Assembly (NCBI RefSeq): GCF_020080835.1
Contig: NC_058162.1
Location: forward strand, 18,693,203-18,757,202
Reading direction: 5' to 3'
DNA length: 64,000 bases
From: Cotesia glomerata
Lineage: Eukaryota > Arthropoda > Insecta > Hymenoptera > Braconidae
Made by a program: the position numbers and the translations under genes. The notes beneath the pieces were generated by a model that saw nothing but the letters and a program-made list of their open reading frames with translations, had not been told where the DNA came from and did not search any database. Positions 21,321 through 32,594 of the stretch are shown piece after piece (the first letter of the stretch is position 1; each line of letters starts with the position of its first letter).

Positions 21321-21602
21321 AATATATATTGAATATTTTTTCTCGGGGTACTAAACTTACAAAACATTTTTAATAGAATTTGTTTTGTAAAATTACAATC
21401 TCGTATTGTAATATTGTTAAACAAATTGCCGATAGGTGTTTAGTAAATTACAAAAATTGTTTCGTAATTTTCCTAAATTGAGTTGGAATAAAAAGTGGAG
21501 TAAATTTACAAAACTGTGTATTATAATTACTATATTGTGGTGCGTAAAAACTTCCAACACATTTTTAGTAAAAATACTATAGAAATTTTTAAGAGTGTAG
21601 TT

Positions 21603-21866
21603 ATATACAACTTAAAAGCGGTGAATTCGCTCGAATTCAAGAAATATTTTTTAGCGATAATAAAAATTTATTAACTGTCAAATTAATAGACGCTGAACAA
21701 ATAAATATTAACGGTATAAACATGACTTATTTATGGAAAGTAAAAGTACAACGAACTAATGCCGTACCAATGTCTTTAGAGAACGTTCTTAGAAAAATCA
21801 TTTATATTAAAGGTGAAAATGTTGATTTTATACCATTACAACCTAGTAATTTTAACGTTAATTAAT
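21603..21866 (+). pseudogene. Orphan coding remnant, about 86 codons
   Basis: An open frame without ATG reads YIQLKSGEFARIQEIFF, then VKLIDAEQINI, then NVLRKIIYIKGENVDFIPL and stops at TAA (about 21864). Amino-acid composition and an alternating hydrophobic pattern look like real protein, unlike the AT-rich noise around it. It may be the C-terminal piece of another transposon-encoded protein. I do not recognise the family. It could also be chance, given the AT-rich context. Confidence 0.35.
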
Positions 21867-21869
21867 TAT

Positions 21870-22405
21870 TTCAAAGTTTAAAATAACGTTAATTAATTAT
21901 TTAAATTGTATAGTAAAAAAAGACCATTCGGCAGCCGAAATGGAAGTAGATTTCATCATGAATAGAAAAAAATATAACGAAAATTGTATACAGAACTAGG
22001 GCTTTTAACTTATATGCAATCGACAAAAATATATATCGACGGACAAATACTAAAACCAGTGCAATAGCAAATTTCATAATTGGCATAGGGGAATGGGGCA
22101 TAATTTTGAGACTACACATATGACATGGTACTCACATTAAAGCTTATTTGAAGAGCTTTCGGATGCAATTTACAGAACTGCAATAAGTTATCCCATTCAA
22201 AAGTTATTCGAGTTCGAAAGTGAAGAAATATGAATTTTTATGATTTTCAAAATTTTGAAATCCTGGTATTTCTAAATTACTTGACCGATTAAGCTCATCT
22301 TCGAACTTGACTTTGATATTTATCTGTAGAATAAGTATGTTGAGTTTGGTAGAGATCCGTTGTAAATTGGCGACGCTATCGTCCTGACAAGCCGCGTTAT
22401 ATCCC

Positions 22406-22449
<44 letters not shown>

Positions 22450-22471
22450 CATATAGCAGTATATATATATA

Positions 22472-22511
<40 letters not shown>

Positions 22512-22687
22512 CATACATATATAAACTTTTGAACCATATGCATTTTCTGAATTCGCTTGACGAGCTGAGTCGAAATATAGCAAAATTTTTCAAAAGTTCC
22601 ATCATGAGGACCAATGCAATAGTTAGATTTCTATGAAATCTACTAAAAATGTAACATAATTATAACTGTAGAATATAATGAAATGAT
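21870..22687. other. Intergenic sequence with TA tract
   Basis: No gene seen. An interrupted TA/ATAC-rich tract spans about 22405-22520 and produces a false 136-codon minus-strand frame (22204-22614). Confidence 0.6.
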
Positions 22688-23097
22688 CCCAGTAAACACG
22701 TTTACGTCAATGTGAAGTCAAAATGACATTGGGCTATGTCAGGATTTACGTAAGATATAAGTCACGAATGAGTCATATGTGACTCATTATTTCACACTTC
22801 CTGACGTAAGATTCTGACGTAAAAATATGACGTAGTCATGACGTCAGTATTATGTCTTAATGACATTTATGACGTCAATATGACGTACCTGTGATGTCTA
22901 TATCATGATAATGATGTCATTATGACGTAAAAGTGATGTAAGTGATGTAAAAATTGTACCTCAGAAAAAATATTAAAAAAAAAATTTCTCAAATATAAAA
23001 AAATTAAAATTTCGAAATCAATTATAGTATTGTGGACTTATTGCGAACTTGGAAACACAAGATATATGTAAATACTTGATGAAAAAATCTTGAGGTA

Positions 23098-23165
23098 TGT
23101 TGGGCTTGAACTCGGGTCCTCACGTGTCGAAGTCTGGAACGCTGCTCACTTGTCCAAGTAACGGT
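23098..23165 (-). repeat. tRNA-like sequence inside the TGACGT-rich element
   Basis: On the minus strand an A-box-like GGACAAGTGAGCAGCG is followed by CCAGACTTCGACACG (anticodon-arm-like) and a B box CCGAGTTCAAGCCC at the correct spacing. It resembles the 3' two-thirds of a tRNA. The acceptor stem is not closed. A tRNA pseudogene or SINE head is likely. Confidence 0.45.
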
Positions 23166-24744
23166 TCATGTCTCGTAATACCTAACTTATGTGTTAACTC
23201 TACATAACGATAAATGCTTATTTCATAATTTTTTCTGATATTAAATGGATTTTAAGAGTTGGAATTGTATACAATTCAAGTCTAATAATTTATACAATTT
23301 CATTAAAAGCTCATGAAATCTTTTATAAAGTTCTATAAAACATTGTAAAACTCTTATTAAAGGCTCGCTAGTGAAACTTGCGATAATGAATAGGCAATTT
23401 ATAAATTTTTTATAAAACTTGATTTACTCTTACAGTTTCAAAAAATTTTCGTGTAAAAGTGGACACAGAGAACTTTACATGGTTGAGGCGAAATTTTTTC
23501 AGAGTAAACGATATATCCGTGTCACGAATATTTTTTAATACTTATTTGATTTCTCCAGACTCGAATTTTTTTATTCAATTTTTTCCATAAATTTAGTATT
23601 TTTATTTGATTTTTCTTCTTCAAAATTTCAATTTACAATTTAGATTTTTTTTTTTAATTTCAACCTTCTAAGAATAACATTTTTAATCTATATTTCTTTT
23701 TAATTTCAATTTTTTTTCGAAATTTGAATTTCTTTTCTTTTATTTAACATACTAACAACATTATGAAACTTGATGTAAAATACTATTAGTCTCGTCAATG
23801 ACAATCATGAACTGATTGAATTATTTCTAATACAATGTTTCATAAGTAGCAGCACTAATTCTCAAAAATTATTTTTCAAGTAATAGTGCAATATTTAAAT
23901 GACTGACATTTAATTTCTTGACGCAAAATCATATGAAATTATACGTTTACTCGCTTGACGGTTTAAAATTTAGAGTTCATGCCACATAAATTGAACTCGG
24001 TATTTTGTTATCATTTTCACACTAAGTCATTTATATTGAATGAAGCTGAAAATATTTTTACAATGGATAAAAGTACCTAAATTCATGAAAAAAATATAAA
24101 TGAGTAACATGAACACTGTACAATAAGTATTTCTTGCACCAAGAAAATTTTACGGAGGCCAAAGTTATATTGGAGAAAGAAAGAAGTGTTTTTAGTCTCA
24201 AGAAATTTTGACTTTTATTCACGGAATTTTCAGTCATCTTTAATATATTCTTGGTCCAAAGAAATTTACCTTTGAGTCAAGATGTTTTTTTCTGCAGTGT
24301 ATGAAAAACATACAAGCATAAATATAAAAAATTTATATCCCACATGTATTTAATTTATATGTATTTTTCTTAAAAACGTAAATGAAAAATGTTTTGTATG
24401 TTATTTTCTAATATGTTAGATATATTCATTAATATTAAGAAATTATAAATTTTTTTATTATTAAAACGGACTTAAATTTGCAAAGTACCGGCCTAAATTA
24501 ACTGTTCACCTCTTTTCTGATTCTTACAACATTTCAAACCAATTTTACTAATATTTAGCGATTAATTGTAAATTAGACATCTTGTTAAAGAAGTTTTATA
24601 CTTGATAAATTTTGATAAATCGATAATATTGAAAAAATATATCCCCCAAATTTTATCAATATTATAGAAAATAATGGTTTGTCACTGATTTAGAAAATGA
24701 CTTTCAAATTACGTCAGTATTATGTACAGTTGTGACATATTACG

Positions 24745-25080
24745 TTAAATAATGACTCACAAACGGTATCGGTATTATGTACGACCGTGACTTGTCACTG
24801 ATGTAAACACATGATATTAATCTTATGTCAAGATTACGTACAAACGGAACTTGTTACTGATGTAAACGCTTGATGTTAAACTTACGTCAAGATTACGTAC
24901 AACCGTGACTTGTCACTGATGTAAACGAAAGATGTTAAACTTACGTCAAGAATACGTACAACCGTGACGTCACTGATGTAAACGAATGATGTTAAACTTA
25001 CGTCAAGAGTACGTACAACCGTGACTGGTCACTGATGAAAATGCATGATATTAAACTTACGTCGTTATGACATACAATGA
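24745..25080. repeat. Minisatellite, about 58-bp period, five to six units
   Basis: The unit contains 'gtgacttgtcactgatg', 'taaacg', 'gatgttaaacttacgtcaa' and 'tacgtacaac'. It is repeated in direct orientation with a few substitutions; one unit lacks 'ttgt'. It sits in the right subterminal part of the TIR element. Confidence 0.85.
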
Positions 25081-25339
25081 TGGCATTAATGTAACGTAAT
25101 ATTGTAGTTTATATATTATGTCAGTTGTACGTAATATCTAAGTCATTTCCGTGATATCATAGAGAAGTAAGAAACTTACATCAGTACGATGTCAAAATTA
25201 TATCATATATTTTTACATCATAATTGGATCACAAGACAGGTCAATTGTACGTCATATTTACGTAAAATATTGTGACATTCCTATGACTTATAAATGACGT
25301 CATATTAAAGTCATGTGTTCACTGGGATTGTATTTATTT

Positions 25340-26425
25340 ATTTACTTGCCGCAGACATTTTTTGTCTAGTTTATATTTATAATAAGTTACTTTTAATTGT
25401 ATAGTTATGAACAAAGTGTGTATTATTATTAATAAAAATTATCTATTAATAAATTAAATATTTTAAATAACATTTTACTGTAATGATTTAAATAGGGCCC
25501 TGAATAAAAACATTTATTAAAATTTAATTATTTGACATCTACAATTTTTTGCAATTTTTTTTTATTGAAAAAATTATTGAAAAAAATTTTTTTTTTAATT
25601 TTCATTCATAAAAAATTAGAAAAACTGTAAATGCAATGTAAAAAAAAATTTTTTTTGTTCTAATTTAATGAACCAAAAATAGACAAAAAAATTATAAACG
25701 TCGGCTAATTTTAGTACCATAAAATTTTTAAATATTTAAAATTATTTTGTAATATTTAAATACATAACTAATATATATTATTTATAAGAAAATTTACTTT
25801 TCAATAATAATAACATCTAACTGTATTATCAGTGTCGTTGAATAAAGTAGAAAATGTTAATTTAGTTGCCGGTATAGAAGAACTTTTAGAAGTTGGTAAA
25901 ATTTTTACTATAGTTATCGAACACTGACGGATCGAATTGAATCGTATTAAGACGGATTGAAAACCGAAGATTTCAGAAATTGGATTGAATCGTGTTAAAG
26001 CGGATAGGATGTTGAATCCGACTTAATCCGACCTCGTTTGCTGGGCTGTTCGCTCGGTTCCCATGAGAAAGCGTCTCCTCAGCAACACGTGCAAGCAGCG
26101 ATTCTCGGTAACCAGAGTCAGGCTAGAAATATAACGGAAATTCGGTGTCCAATTCAGGTGGGCAAGTTGGCCCATCGATTTATAGAAATATATATGATTC
26201 ATCTCAATATTGACTGGAGGGTAAGCCTACCCGTCACACGCTCCCCCGGCTAAAAAAAGAAAGCCATTCTCCTGAATGGTATTAGGAATCTATTACCTTG
26301 AAGTCCCGATTTATTTAACGCGTTTTTTTTTCTTATCTAAATTGCTGTACCACCCTCTGCTCAGACTAAATAATTAGAATCCTAAGAGACTTCTCTAAAT
26401 TTTAGAATAATAATGAATATATAGT
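25340..26425. other. Intergenic sequence, a GC-richer block at 25925-26250
   Basis: AT-rich up to 25920. The block 25925-26250 (containing 'gggctgttcgctcgg' and 'cacacgctcccccggc') differs in composition and gives a short plus-strand frame (26038-26253) with no recognisable domain. It may be a fragment of a mobile element or LTR. I cannot support a gene. Confidence 0.4.
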
Positions 26426-26428
26426 TAA

Positions 26429-26590
26429 TTAATTTAAAATTAAAAAATTAAAAAAAAAATTTTAATTTCAGTATGGTACTATTTTTTAAAATAAGATGTT
26501 GATGAATACCAATCTTCATCTTGTTTTAAAAAATAGTACCACACTGAAATTAAAATTTTTTTTTTTAATTTTTTAATTTTAAATTAAAAA
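26429..26590. repeat. Near-perfect hairpin, about 70-bp arms
   Basis: The left arm runs from 'aatttaaaattaaaa' to 'aataagatg' and the right arm is its reverse complement. A landmark pair is 'cagtatggtactatttt'/'aaaatagtaccacactg'. The loop is about 17 nt. It fits a very short MITE or foldback. Confidence 0.8.
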
Positions 26591-26599
26591 TTTTTTTTT

Positions 26600-27265
26600 T
26601 AAACTTATTAAGGATTAGTTTTTTGATTTGGAATAAAATTATAATCTGTATTATTCATTATAATATACTTATTATTCATTCATATTATTCATATATATTT
26701 GATTGCAAAATGCACATGAAAATGATAATGTAAAAATAGGTACTATCTGCAGATAGATTCTGGTTAAATTCCAAATGGATGCCACTTCTATGGAAGATGG
26801 GACTGACGAGCATGCGCGCGGTACTGACAACCATCTGAGACAAATAAATCTCAGATGGCTCTGAGCCCCATCTTGGATTGAACTGAAATAAACGGAAACT
26901 GTACTTACTACAGTCTACATAGAAGTAGTAACCATTTGTAAATTTTTTTCACTATAGATGGAACTAGGTTCCGTCCAACATGGAAACTAGTTAAATCTCG
27001 TTTTTTCCGTGTATTAGGTTAATTTAACATAAATAATCCTTACCTCCTTACTCCTTATCTGTACAAACTGGACGGTAAATAATCCCTGTCCGTGAAAAAA
27101 TACTCTCCCGAATTAGGAAATCATTCATGTTTGTTTTTTCGTTAAAAAATTAATTTATATATTTTTTTTTGCTTATAAACGATTTTTATAGTAGTAATTG
27201 TAATAATTATTATTTTATTGTAATTATTATTAGTTACTACAACTTATTTTTTATAACAATAATAA
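26600..27265. other. Intergenic sequence before the Penelope-like element
   Basis: No gene recognised. AT-rich with runs of 'attatt'. It may include 5' sequence of the Penelope-like element, but I see no matching pseudo-LTR. Confidence 0.45.
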
Positions 27266-27270
27266 TTATA

Positions 27271-28788
27271 ATGAAAATTTTTCATTTTAATGAAAATAAA
27301 GTAATATGTAATTACTCGGGAGTTGATTTGCCGGATTATGTGACTAACGTTCTCAGCCTGTCTCCGAAGTTTGGAGTAGAATTAGATAAAAAGTAAATTC
27401 CTATCCCTACGATCATCAAGGATTTGGAGTTCGGGGTGTCCAGGATTAAGGTCCAAGATGCGGATGCTAAAGAAATAGAAGTCATTAAGAATAATGTGAG
27501 GCTGAGTGCACTGAATGCTGTCATGAACCTTTACAATAGTGGAGGGAGTAAATCGAAGGATCGAGCAGATTTTTGTTTGAAAAAAGAGCTGATGAGTACT
27601 AGAAAGTTTTTGTCAGAACACAAAGATTTGTTGGTGATGCGGGCTGATAAAGGTGGTGCAACGGTACTGATGGATGAGGCGGAGTATAAGAGAGCTATGG
27701 CTGAGTTGGTAAATGATCCAGCTGTGTATAAGAGGGTGAAGTCAGATCCGACGAATAAATATCAAGTTCTGATTAATTATTTCGTTAAGAGAATGGTTAA
27801 TGAGGGAATTATTGATGAGCTCGAGGCCAAAGCTCTTAGTACTCGGAATGCGGTACCTCCTAGACTATACGGTCTTAGAAAGCTACATAAAACTGGGTGT
27901 AAGATGCGACCGGTTGTGAGCTGCATCAAAACACCGTGTTATAAACTGGCGTCATTCTTGCATTCGGTGCTGGTTCCTGTTGTTGACACATTTTCTTACA
28001 ATGTAAAAAATTCAACTGAATTAGTTGAATTTTTAGGGAAGACGAGATTACCAGATGATTATATTTTGGTGTCATTGGATGTTATTTCATTATTTACTAA
28101 CATTCCGAAGGACTTGGTATTAGCTACTATTGAAGAGAACTGGGATGAGTTCAAGAATATGGTAAAGGTTCCTAAAGATATACTGCCGGACTTGGTCAAT
28201 ATATGCTTCAATACGAGTTATTTTACATTTTACAATGACATCTATGTACAGTGGGATGGGTCGGCTATGGGAAATCCGGCGAGCCCGTCGTTGGCGAACT
28301 TGGTTATGAATCATGTATTGAACAAAGTATTACCTCTTTTATCTTTTGAAGTAGCGTTTCTCAAACTATATGTTGATGATACGTTACTGGCAATCCCTCA
28401 GAGTGAGGTTGGCAATCTCTTGGGATATTTCAATAGTATACACCCGAAAATTCAGTTCACGATGGAAGTGGAAGTTAATTACCAGATTGCATTTTTGGAC
28501 ACTAAGGTTATAAGGATGGACGATGGTGAGCTATGCACGAAGTGGTATCAGAAGCCTACGAGTTCGGGTAGATTGCTTAATTTTAATTCTTATCATCCTC
28601 TGACTCAAAAATGTAGTGTCGTGTTGGGACTAATGTATAGAGCTTTAAAGTTGAGTCATCCTAGCTTCCATGAAGATAATTTAAAAGAAGTTAGGTGTAT
28701 TTTAGAGAAGAATAATTACCCGAGGTCGTTTGTGGATATCTGTTTAAGGAAGTTCAGGGACCAGCATCTGAATGGTGAGAAATTTTGA
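27271..28788 (+). pseudogene. Penelope-like reverse transcriptase
   Basis: Reading starts at ATG 27271 and passes one in-frame TAA (27394-27396); both sides are in the same frame. The 454-codon open part holds RADKGGATVLMD (about residue 73), YGLRKLHK and RPVVSC, RT motif A LVSLDVISLFTNIP (Asp219), motif B QWDGSAMGNPASPSLA (277-291), the catalytic box YVDD (316-319) and FLDTKV (357). These are typical of Penelope-like RTs, which are related to telomerase RT. The catalytic Asp residues are all present. It lacks the extended N-terminus of full-length relatives. Beyond residue 450 the frame ends early because of a deletion or shift into the endonuclease remnant. Confidence 0.82.
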
Positions 28789-28954
28789 TGGGGTGGAGGT
28801 TTTAGATAAGGAAAGTAATTGGCTGAAAAGAAATATTAGTGAAATGGTCCATATTAGCTTAAATGATACTGTGAATATGAAAACGGATACGGATATTTTG
28901 AATAGCTTATATAGTAGACTAATTGAGAGTTATAAATTTAGAAAAAAGAACTAA
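28778..28954 (+). pseudogene. Penelope-like endonuclease remnant (C-terminal tail)
   Basis: In a different frame from the RT, the residues NFDGVEVLDKESNWLKR and ISEMVHISLNDTVNM followed by DTDILNSLYSRLIESY resemble the region after the GIY-YIG core of Penelope-like proteins. The core itself (GIY, YIG, catalytic Arg/Glu/Asn) is absent between the RT end and this tail, so the linker and catalytic domain were deleted. It overlaps the RT frame by about 10 bp. Without the domain the copy could not cleave target DNA itself. Confidence 0.65.
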
Positions 28955-29457
28955 CTTGAATTCTTGCTCGTTCTACTTAGTGCGCCGTTTGACATGTAGA
29001 GAGCGCTTGTGAATGTTTACCAGCTGTTTGAATTTTGGTTTTTAGTTGAGAATTACTCATGACGGTAGAATGTTTAGATTATTTATTTTTGTCAATAACC
29101 TCTAAATTATTGATAGTATTATAAATTGTAAACATTTTGGAGCTGTATTATCTACTGTTTTTTATTTATGATTTGGATGACGTTGAGAATCATGTACACA
29201 TGTGTTGTTGTACTTCAGAATGTTTTTGTAATGATCATTGGTATGACTATGTTTTGACAGAGTATTCGAGGTAATTTTATTGCTTGGAATTATGTAATTA
29301 ATTGTTTATGATTGCTATGGGTAATTTTGATATGAATTTATTTATGATTGCTGATAATTGTTCTTTATTTTTTATTTTTTATATTAATTGAATTTTGTGA
29401 TATTGTTTTTAATGACTATGTATAAAAATTGATTGTAATATTTGTGTCAAACTAGAT

Positions 29458-29495
29458 ACCTGAGGATGTCGGAATAAAACCGACGAAACGTCGTA
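29458..29495 (+). ncRNA. Hammerhead-ribozyme-like core in the Penelope 3' region
   Basis: Core boxes CTGAGGA (29460-29466) and GAAA (29485-29488) are separated by a perfect 5-bp stem GTCGG/CCGAC with a 7-nt loop. ACGTC follows GAAA, giving the palindromic ACGU that could form a short stem III, possibly as a dimer. CUGANGA and GAAA are the conserved hammerhead boxes, and hammerhead motifs are documented in Penelope-like ends. Stem I is not obvious, so activity is unproven. Confidence 0.6.
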
Positions 29496-29530
29496 TAACG
29501 AATAGTTGTGTTGAAACTTATTTATGGTCT

Positions 29531-30345
29531 TTTCACCTGACTTCTACTGCAAATAATAATTATTATTCATAATAACAATTATTATTGCAGCGATTAAAAC
29601 GAAAAAAAAAAATAAATAAATGGGATTTCAATTGGATTTGAACCCGGATCCCTAAGAATTTTAAAATTCAATTTATTATTTATTATTATTATGTTTGATA
29701 TTATTATTATTATTATTTCAAGCCTGGTTTGACCGTAATCGTGGTAGAATGGGACGAAACTGAACTAGTTACGGTGCAAAGAGGCCTCAGTTTAAATGAG
29801 CTATCAATACAGCGCCAAGTCTGTTTTGACCGTAAAATTGAGATGGAAAAAAATTACCGTTAAAAGGGACCTCGAATTTCGACTCGGGAGTACTGCTTAT
29901 TTTTCGACTCCCTCGTCGCTTCCTGGTTAACTCCTTTGACAAATTTGTACCGTCTGTACAATTTCTTGTTATTAAATTGTTACTTATAAAATCAGTACGT
30001 ATTAGTAATAGGCCTTTTTTTTATACAATAGAAAAAATACAATACGGGGTCCAAAGATCGAGACGTGCCAGTGCTGCGTCGATCAAATATCGATGCCAAA
30101 GAATTACCCACTTCGGGTACATTTACCCTGTAACAATACCTTCCAGATTTCTCAACCAATCAATATAAACCTGTATATTTTCTTTTTGTGCTTTAAAAAC
30201 TGCGTCAAATGCTTTTTTAAAAAAGAAAATTGAACGACGCATTCAAAAGTTACGGTTGTTTAATTAGTTATTTATGTACCTTGGGCGAGCCACGCGTAAA
30301 TACAGTCGAGGTGACAAATTTCTTCAGCAGGGATAGTATAAGGCT
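29531..30345. other. Intergenic sequence with a tRNA-like patch
   Basis: No gene recognised. At 29621-29670 the minus strand shows a T-arm-like stretch (GGATCCGGGTTCAAATCC) resembling a tRNA 3' end, without a convincing remainder. The section 29750-29960 is GC-richer but contains no domain. Confidence 0.45.
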
Positions 30346-30349
30346 GAGG

Positions 30350-30590
30350 CCCGATAGGGAAATTTTTTTTTGATAATTTTGGTAGTTTCATTAGGAATTC
30401 TCCAGACCCAAACCTGATAAAAAATTTTCATGGTCGTATCTGAAAACTAGACACTTAGAGCTACAATTTGCTTTTTTTTTTTTTACTGTTCGATCATTTT
30501 CCTCGGAGTAACAGCTCGTTGAAAATCACCCAAAAAATTAGAATTTTTTTTTAAATCCCTTAATTTTTGCGAATCGTGTATTTGACAAAT
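30350..30590. repeat. Fragment related to the intron MITE
   Basis: Similar to the right part of the MITE at 17393-18062: 'gagctacaatttgcttt', then 'tgttcgatcatttt', 'taacagctcgttgaaaat' and 'aatcccttaatttttg', in the same order and spacing. Only one end is present. Confidence 0.55.
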
Positions 30591-31080
30591 TAAGATACAC
30601 AACAGCAAAACTTATATAAAAGTTCCACTATTACGACACATACAATAGTTATATTTTTATAAAGCAAACTCAAAAATTTCTGAAAGTATTCTTATCATGT
30701 AGGTGTATTATTACCACCTAATAATAACTCAAGTTTATCACTTTACGTCATTAAATTTTATTAAGCGACAATAAATCATCACTATCACGTTAGCATTTTT
30801 TACGAAATATCATATTTAAAAAGTTGGAACTAATTTTCACTTTTAGAATTTTGTGTTTTTGGTAAGTTCTTTTATATTTGTGATTATATTGATTATTGAA
30901 ATGCACTTATTAATCATGGCTAAAATCTTACGGCAAACCATATCAGTTCCCGGGTCGATGAAGAATCTTTTGACTTGAAATTTAATCGAAAGTTATTTCA
31001 TTTAGACTTATTCATTTTCTTCTATAAATTTAAATATTCTATAACATTTGACTTTTTGGCTTAGTTATGATCGAATTAAG
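30591..31080. other. AT-rich sequence, nothing recognised
   Basis: No ORF, RNA or repeat that I can define. Confidence 0.5.
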
Positions 31081-31084
31081 ACAA

Positions 31085-32594
31085 GAAAATTAGAAAAACG
31101 GTTGACCCTAAAGGCCATGTTTGCAACTTTTTCTAATTCCATACCTAAACGCTTAAGATTGCTCTCACGACGTTTTTTGAGCTATTCGAGTTCAAAAATA
31201 TAATTTATGTGTTTTTTGAGCTCTTCCAGTTTAAAAAGTTAAGTGTTCTATGAGCTTAAAGAGCTCGAAAGTGTGATAGAAGTTTAAGGGGTGTTAGGTG
31301 GGTTTCAGAAGTTCAAAAAAAGGGTATTTTTACTTTTTTTTTAGTATATACAATCATATATTTTATTTAAACAATTCAGCATACCAAAGATACATATTTA
31401 AACAGTATTCTGTGAAATTTTTATTTAAAAATTGCGAAAACTCAGCCGTTGGTACCTCATCTCCTTTGACGTCTCAAAAAAAATGCTCTTGCCGTGGACA
31501 GCATAACTCATTATTAGTTCATCTAAAATCAAAGAACTAAGTATATTTCGTTAGTACATGGATAAATCTCGTTATTGGACGAAAGAGAAAAAAAAATTAA
31601 GATTTGAATTTTTGACAGACTTTGAAAAAAAAAAAAACACAATTTTTGATTTTTTAATAAAAAACAAATTAGAAAAACGGTAGACTCTGGAGGCCATCCG
31701 TGCAACTTCCCGCTCATTTCATACCTAGGTGCTTAAAATTGCACTATTTATGTTTTTGAGCTCTCTAAGCTCAAAAATACCATTTATATGTTATTTTAAG
31801 CTCTCTGAGCTTAAAGAGATAACTTTTTTATGCTTTTGAGCTCTTCGAGCTCAAAAGTCTGATAGAAGTTTGATAAAACACAATTTTTCAAATTTTTAAA
31901 CCGCAATAACTGTTAAATGAATGAACCGATTTAGACGCAGTTAGCGGCAATCGACGTGGTTTTTTATGTTTAGAGCCGATTAGTTTTTAGAATCAATCAG
32001 TAGAGCCGTTTGAAAGTTATTCCAAAAAATGTCGGAGTTATGTTGAAAAATTACTTGTTTCCAAATATTTCGTCGACGATATCTCTCGAACAAATCAACC
32101 GATTTCAACGGTCTTGGCGGCGATTGACGCGGTTTTATAAGCTCTAAAAATTATTCCATTTGATCGAAGACGATCCGAAAAGAAATGTCGAAATTATGTG
32201 AAAAAAACACTTTTTCTGGTTTTCTTTCGTTCACGATATCTCTCGAACGAATTAACCGATTTTGACCGGATGAGCGGCAATCGATGTGGTTTTTCAAGCT
32301 TAAGAGCGGATTGGTTTTTGGAGTTGATCGATAAAGCCGTTTAAAAGTTATTCCAAAAAAAAAAAAATTTTTTTCTTATTTTTTTTGGAATTTTTAAAAA
32401 TTTCTCAAAATCTATCGGTCCGAAACGGTTCAAATTCACAGGAAATCTAAGTTTGAGGGAACTCTTTAGAACGCCGTTTGGTACGTTCCGATCGGTTCAA
32501 ACGTCGAGATCTGATGAAAACTCGACTTTTACAAAACGGGGTGAAAACAATAACTTCCCGATTTTTGAAAATCTTTTTTCTTAACGGGAAGTTA
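31085..32594. mobile_element. X-family repeats (at least two overlapping copies)
   Basis: An internal fragment at 31085-31290 ('ggttgaccctaaaggcc', 'gagctcttccag') is followed by a longer copy at about 31660-32594. The longer copy has 'ccgtgcaacttcccgctc', several 'gagctcttcgagctc' palindromes, repeated 'ttgaccggatgagcggcaatcg' blocks (three diverged tandem versions) and the terminal 'aacgggaagtta' at 32585. There is no coding sequence; the small open frames here are chance. Confidence 0.7.

Larger units (their letters stand above)
13311..21600. mobile_element. Possible degenerate host element split by the long-TIR transposon
   Basis: Both flanks of the transposon at 14967-21232 are built of the same eroded words ('ttgtaattttac', 'gtaaaattacaa'): 13311-13850 on the left and 21340-21600 on the right. 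The outer tips, 'acactgttaaaaat' (13311) and 'tttttaagagtgta' (21587), are inverted relative to each other. I infer that the transposon entered a TA tract inside an older non-coding element. The inference is tentative. Confidence 0.3.
22688..25335. mobile_element. 2.6-kb non-coding TIR element rich in TGACGT motifs
   Basis: Left tip 'atcccagtaaacacg'; right tip 'catgtgttcactgggat'; these form an inverted pair of about 15 bp, with looser inverted similarity inward (ACGTCA/TGACGT words). Both subterminal zones (22700-22960 and 24700-25320) carry dozens of 'gacgta'/'tacgtc'-type words. The centre (about 23000-24650) is AT-rich and non-coding and holds a tRNA-like stretch. I see no transposase. 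The tip resembles hAT-type ends (CAGTGAAC), but I cannot find a clear 8-bp target duplication, so the class is open. Confidence 0.65.
27271..29530 (+). mobile_element. Penelope-like retroelement (degenerate copy)
   Basis: It contains an RT reading frame (27271-28788), a remnant of the C-terminal endonuclease tail (28778-28954) and a 3' region with a hammerhead-like core (29460-29492). Penelope-like elements are known to combine such an RT with a GIY-YIG endonuclease and to carry hammerhead motifs in their LTR-like ends. The catalytic part of the endonuclease is missing. I could not find the 5' pseudo-LTR. Confidence 0.75.

Noticed and set aside
22204..22614. 136-codon minus-strand frame
   Set aside because: Half of it is translated TA microsatellite; the remainder shows no domain.
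26038..26253. 71-codon frame in the GC-richer block
   Set aside because: No recognisable domain, short, and the block may be a mobile-element fragment; kept only as an intergenic note.
27169..27396. Independent small gene before the Penelope-like RT
   Set aside because: Its second half is in frame with the RT after a single stop and reads as the N-terminal part of the same protein.
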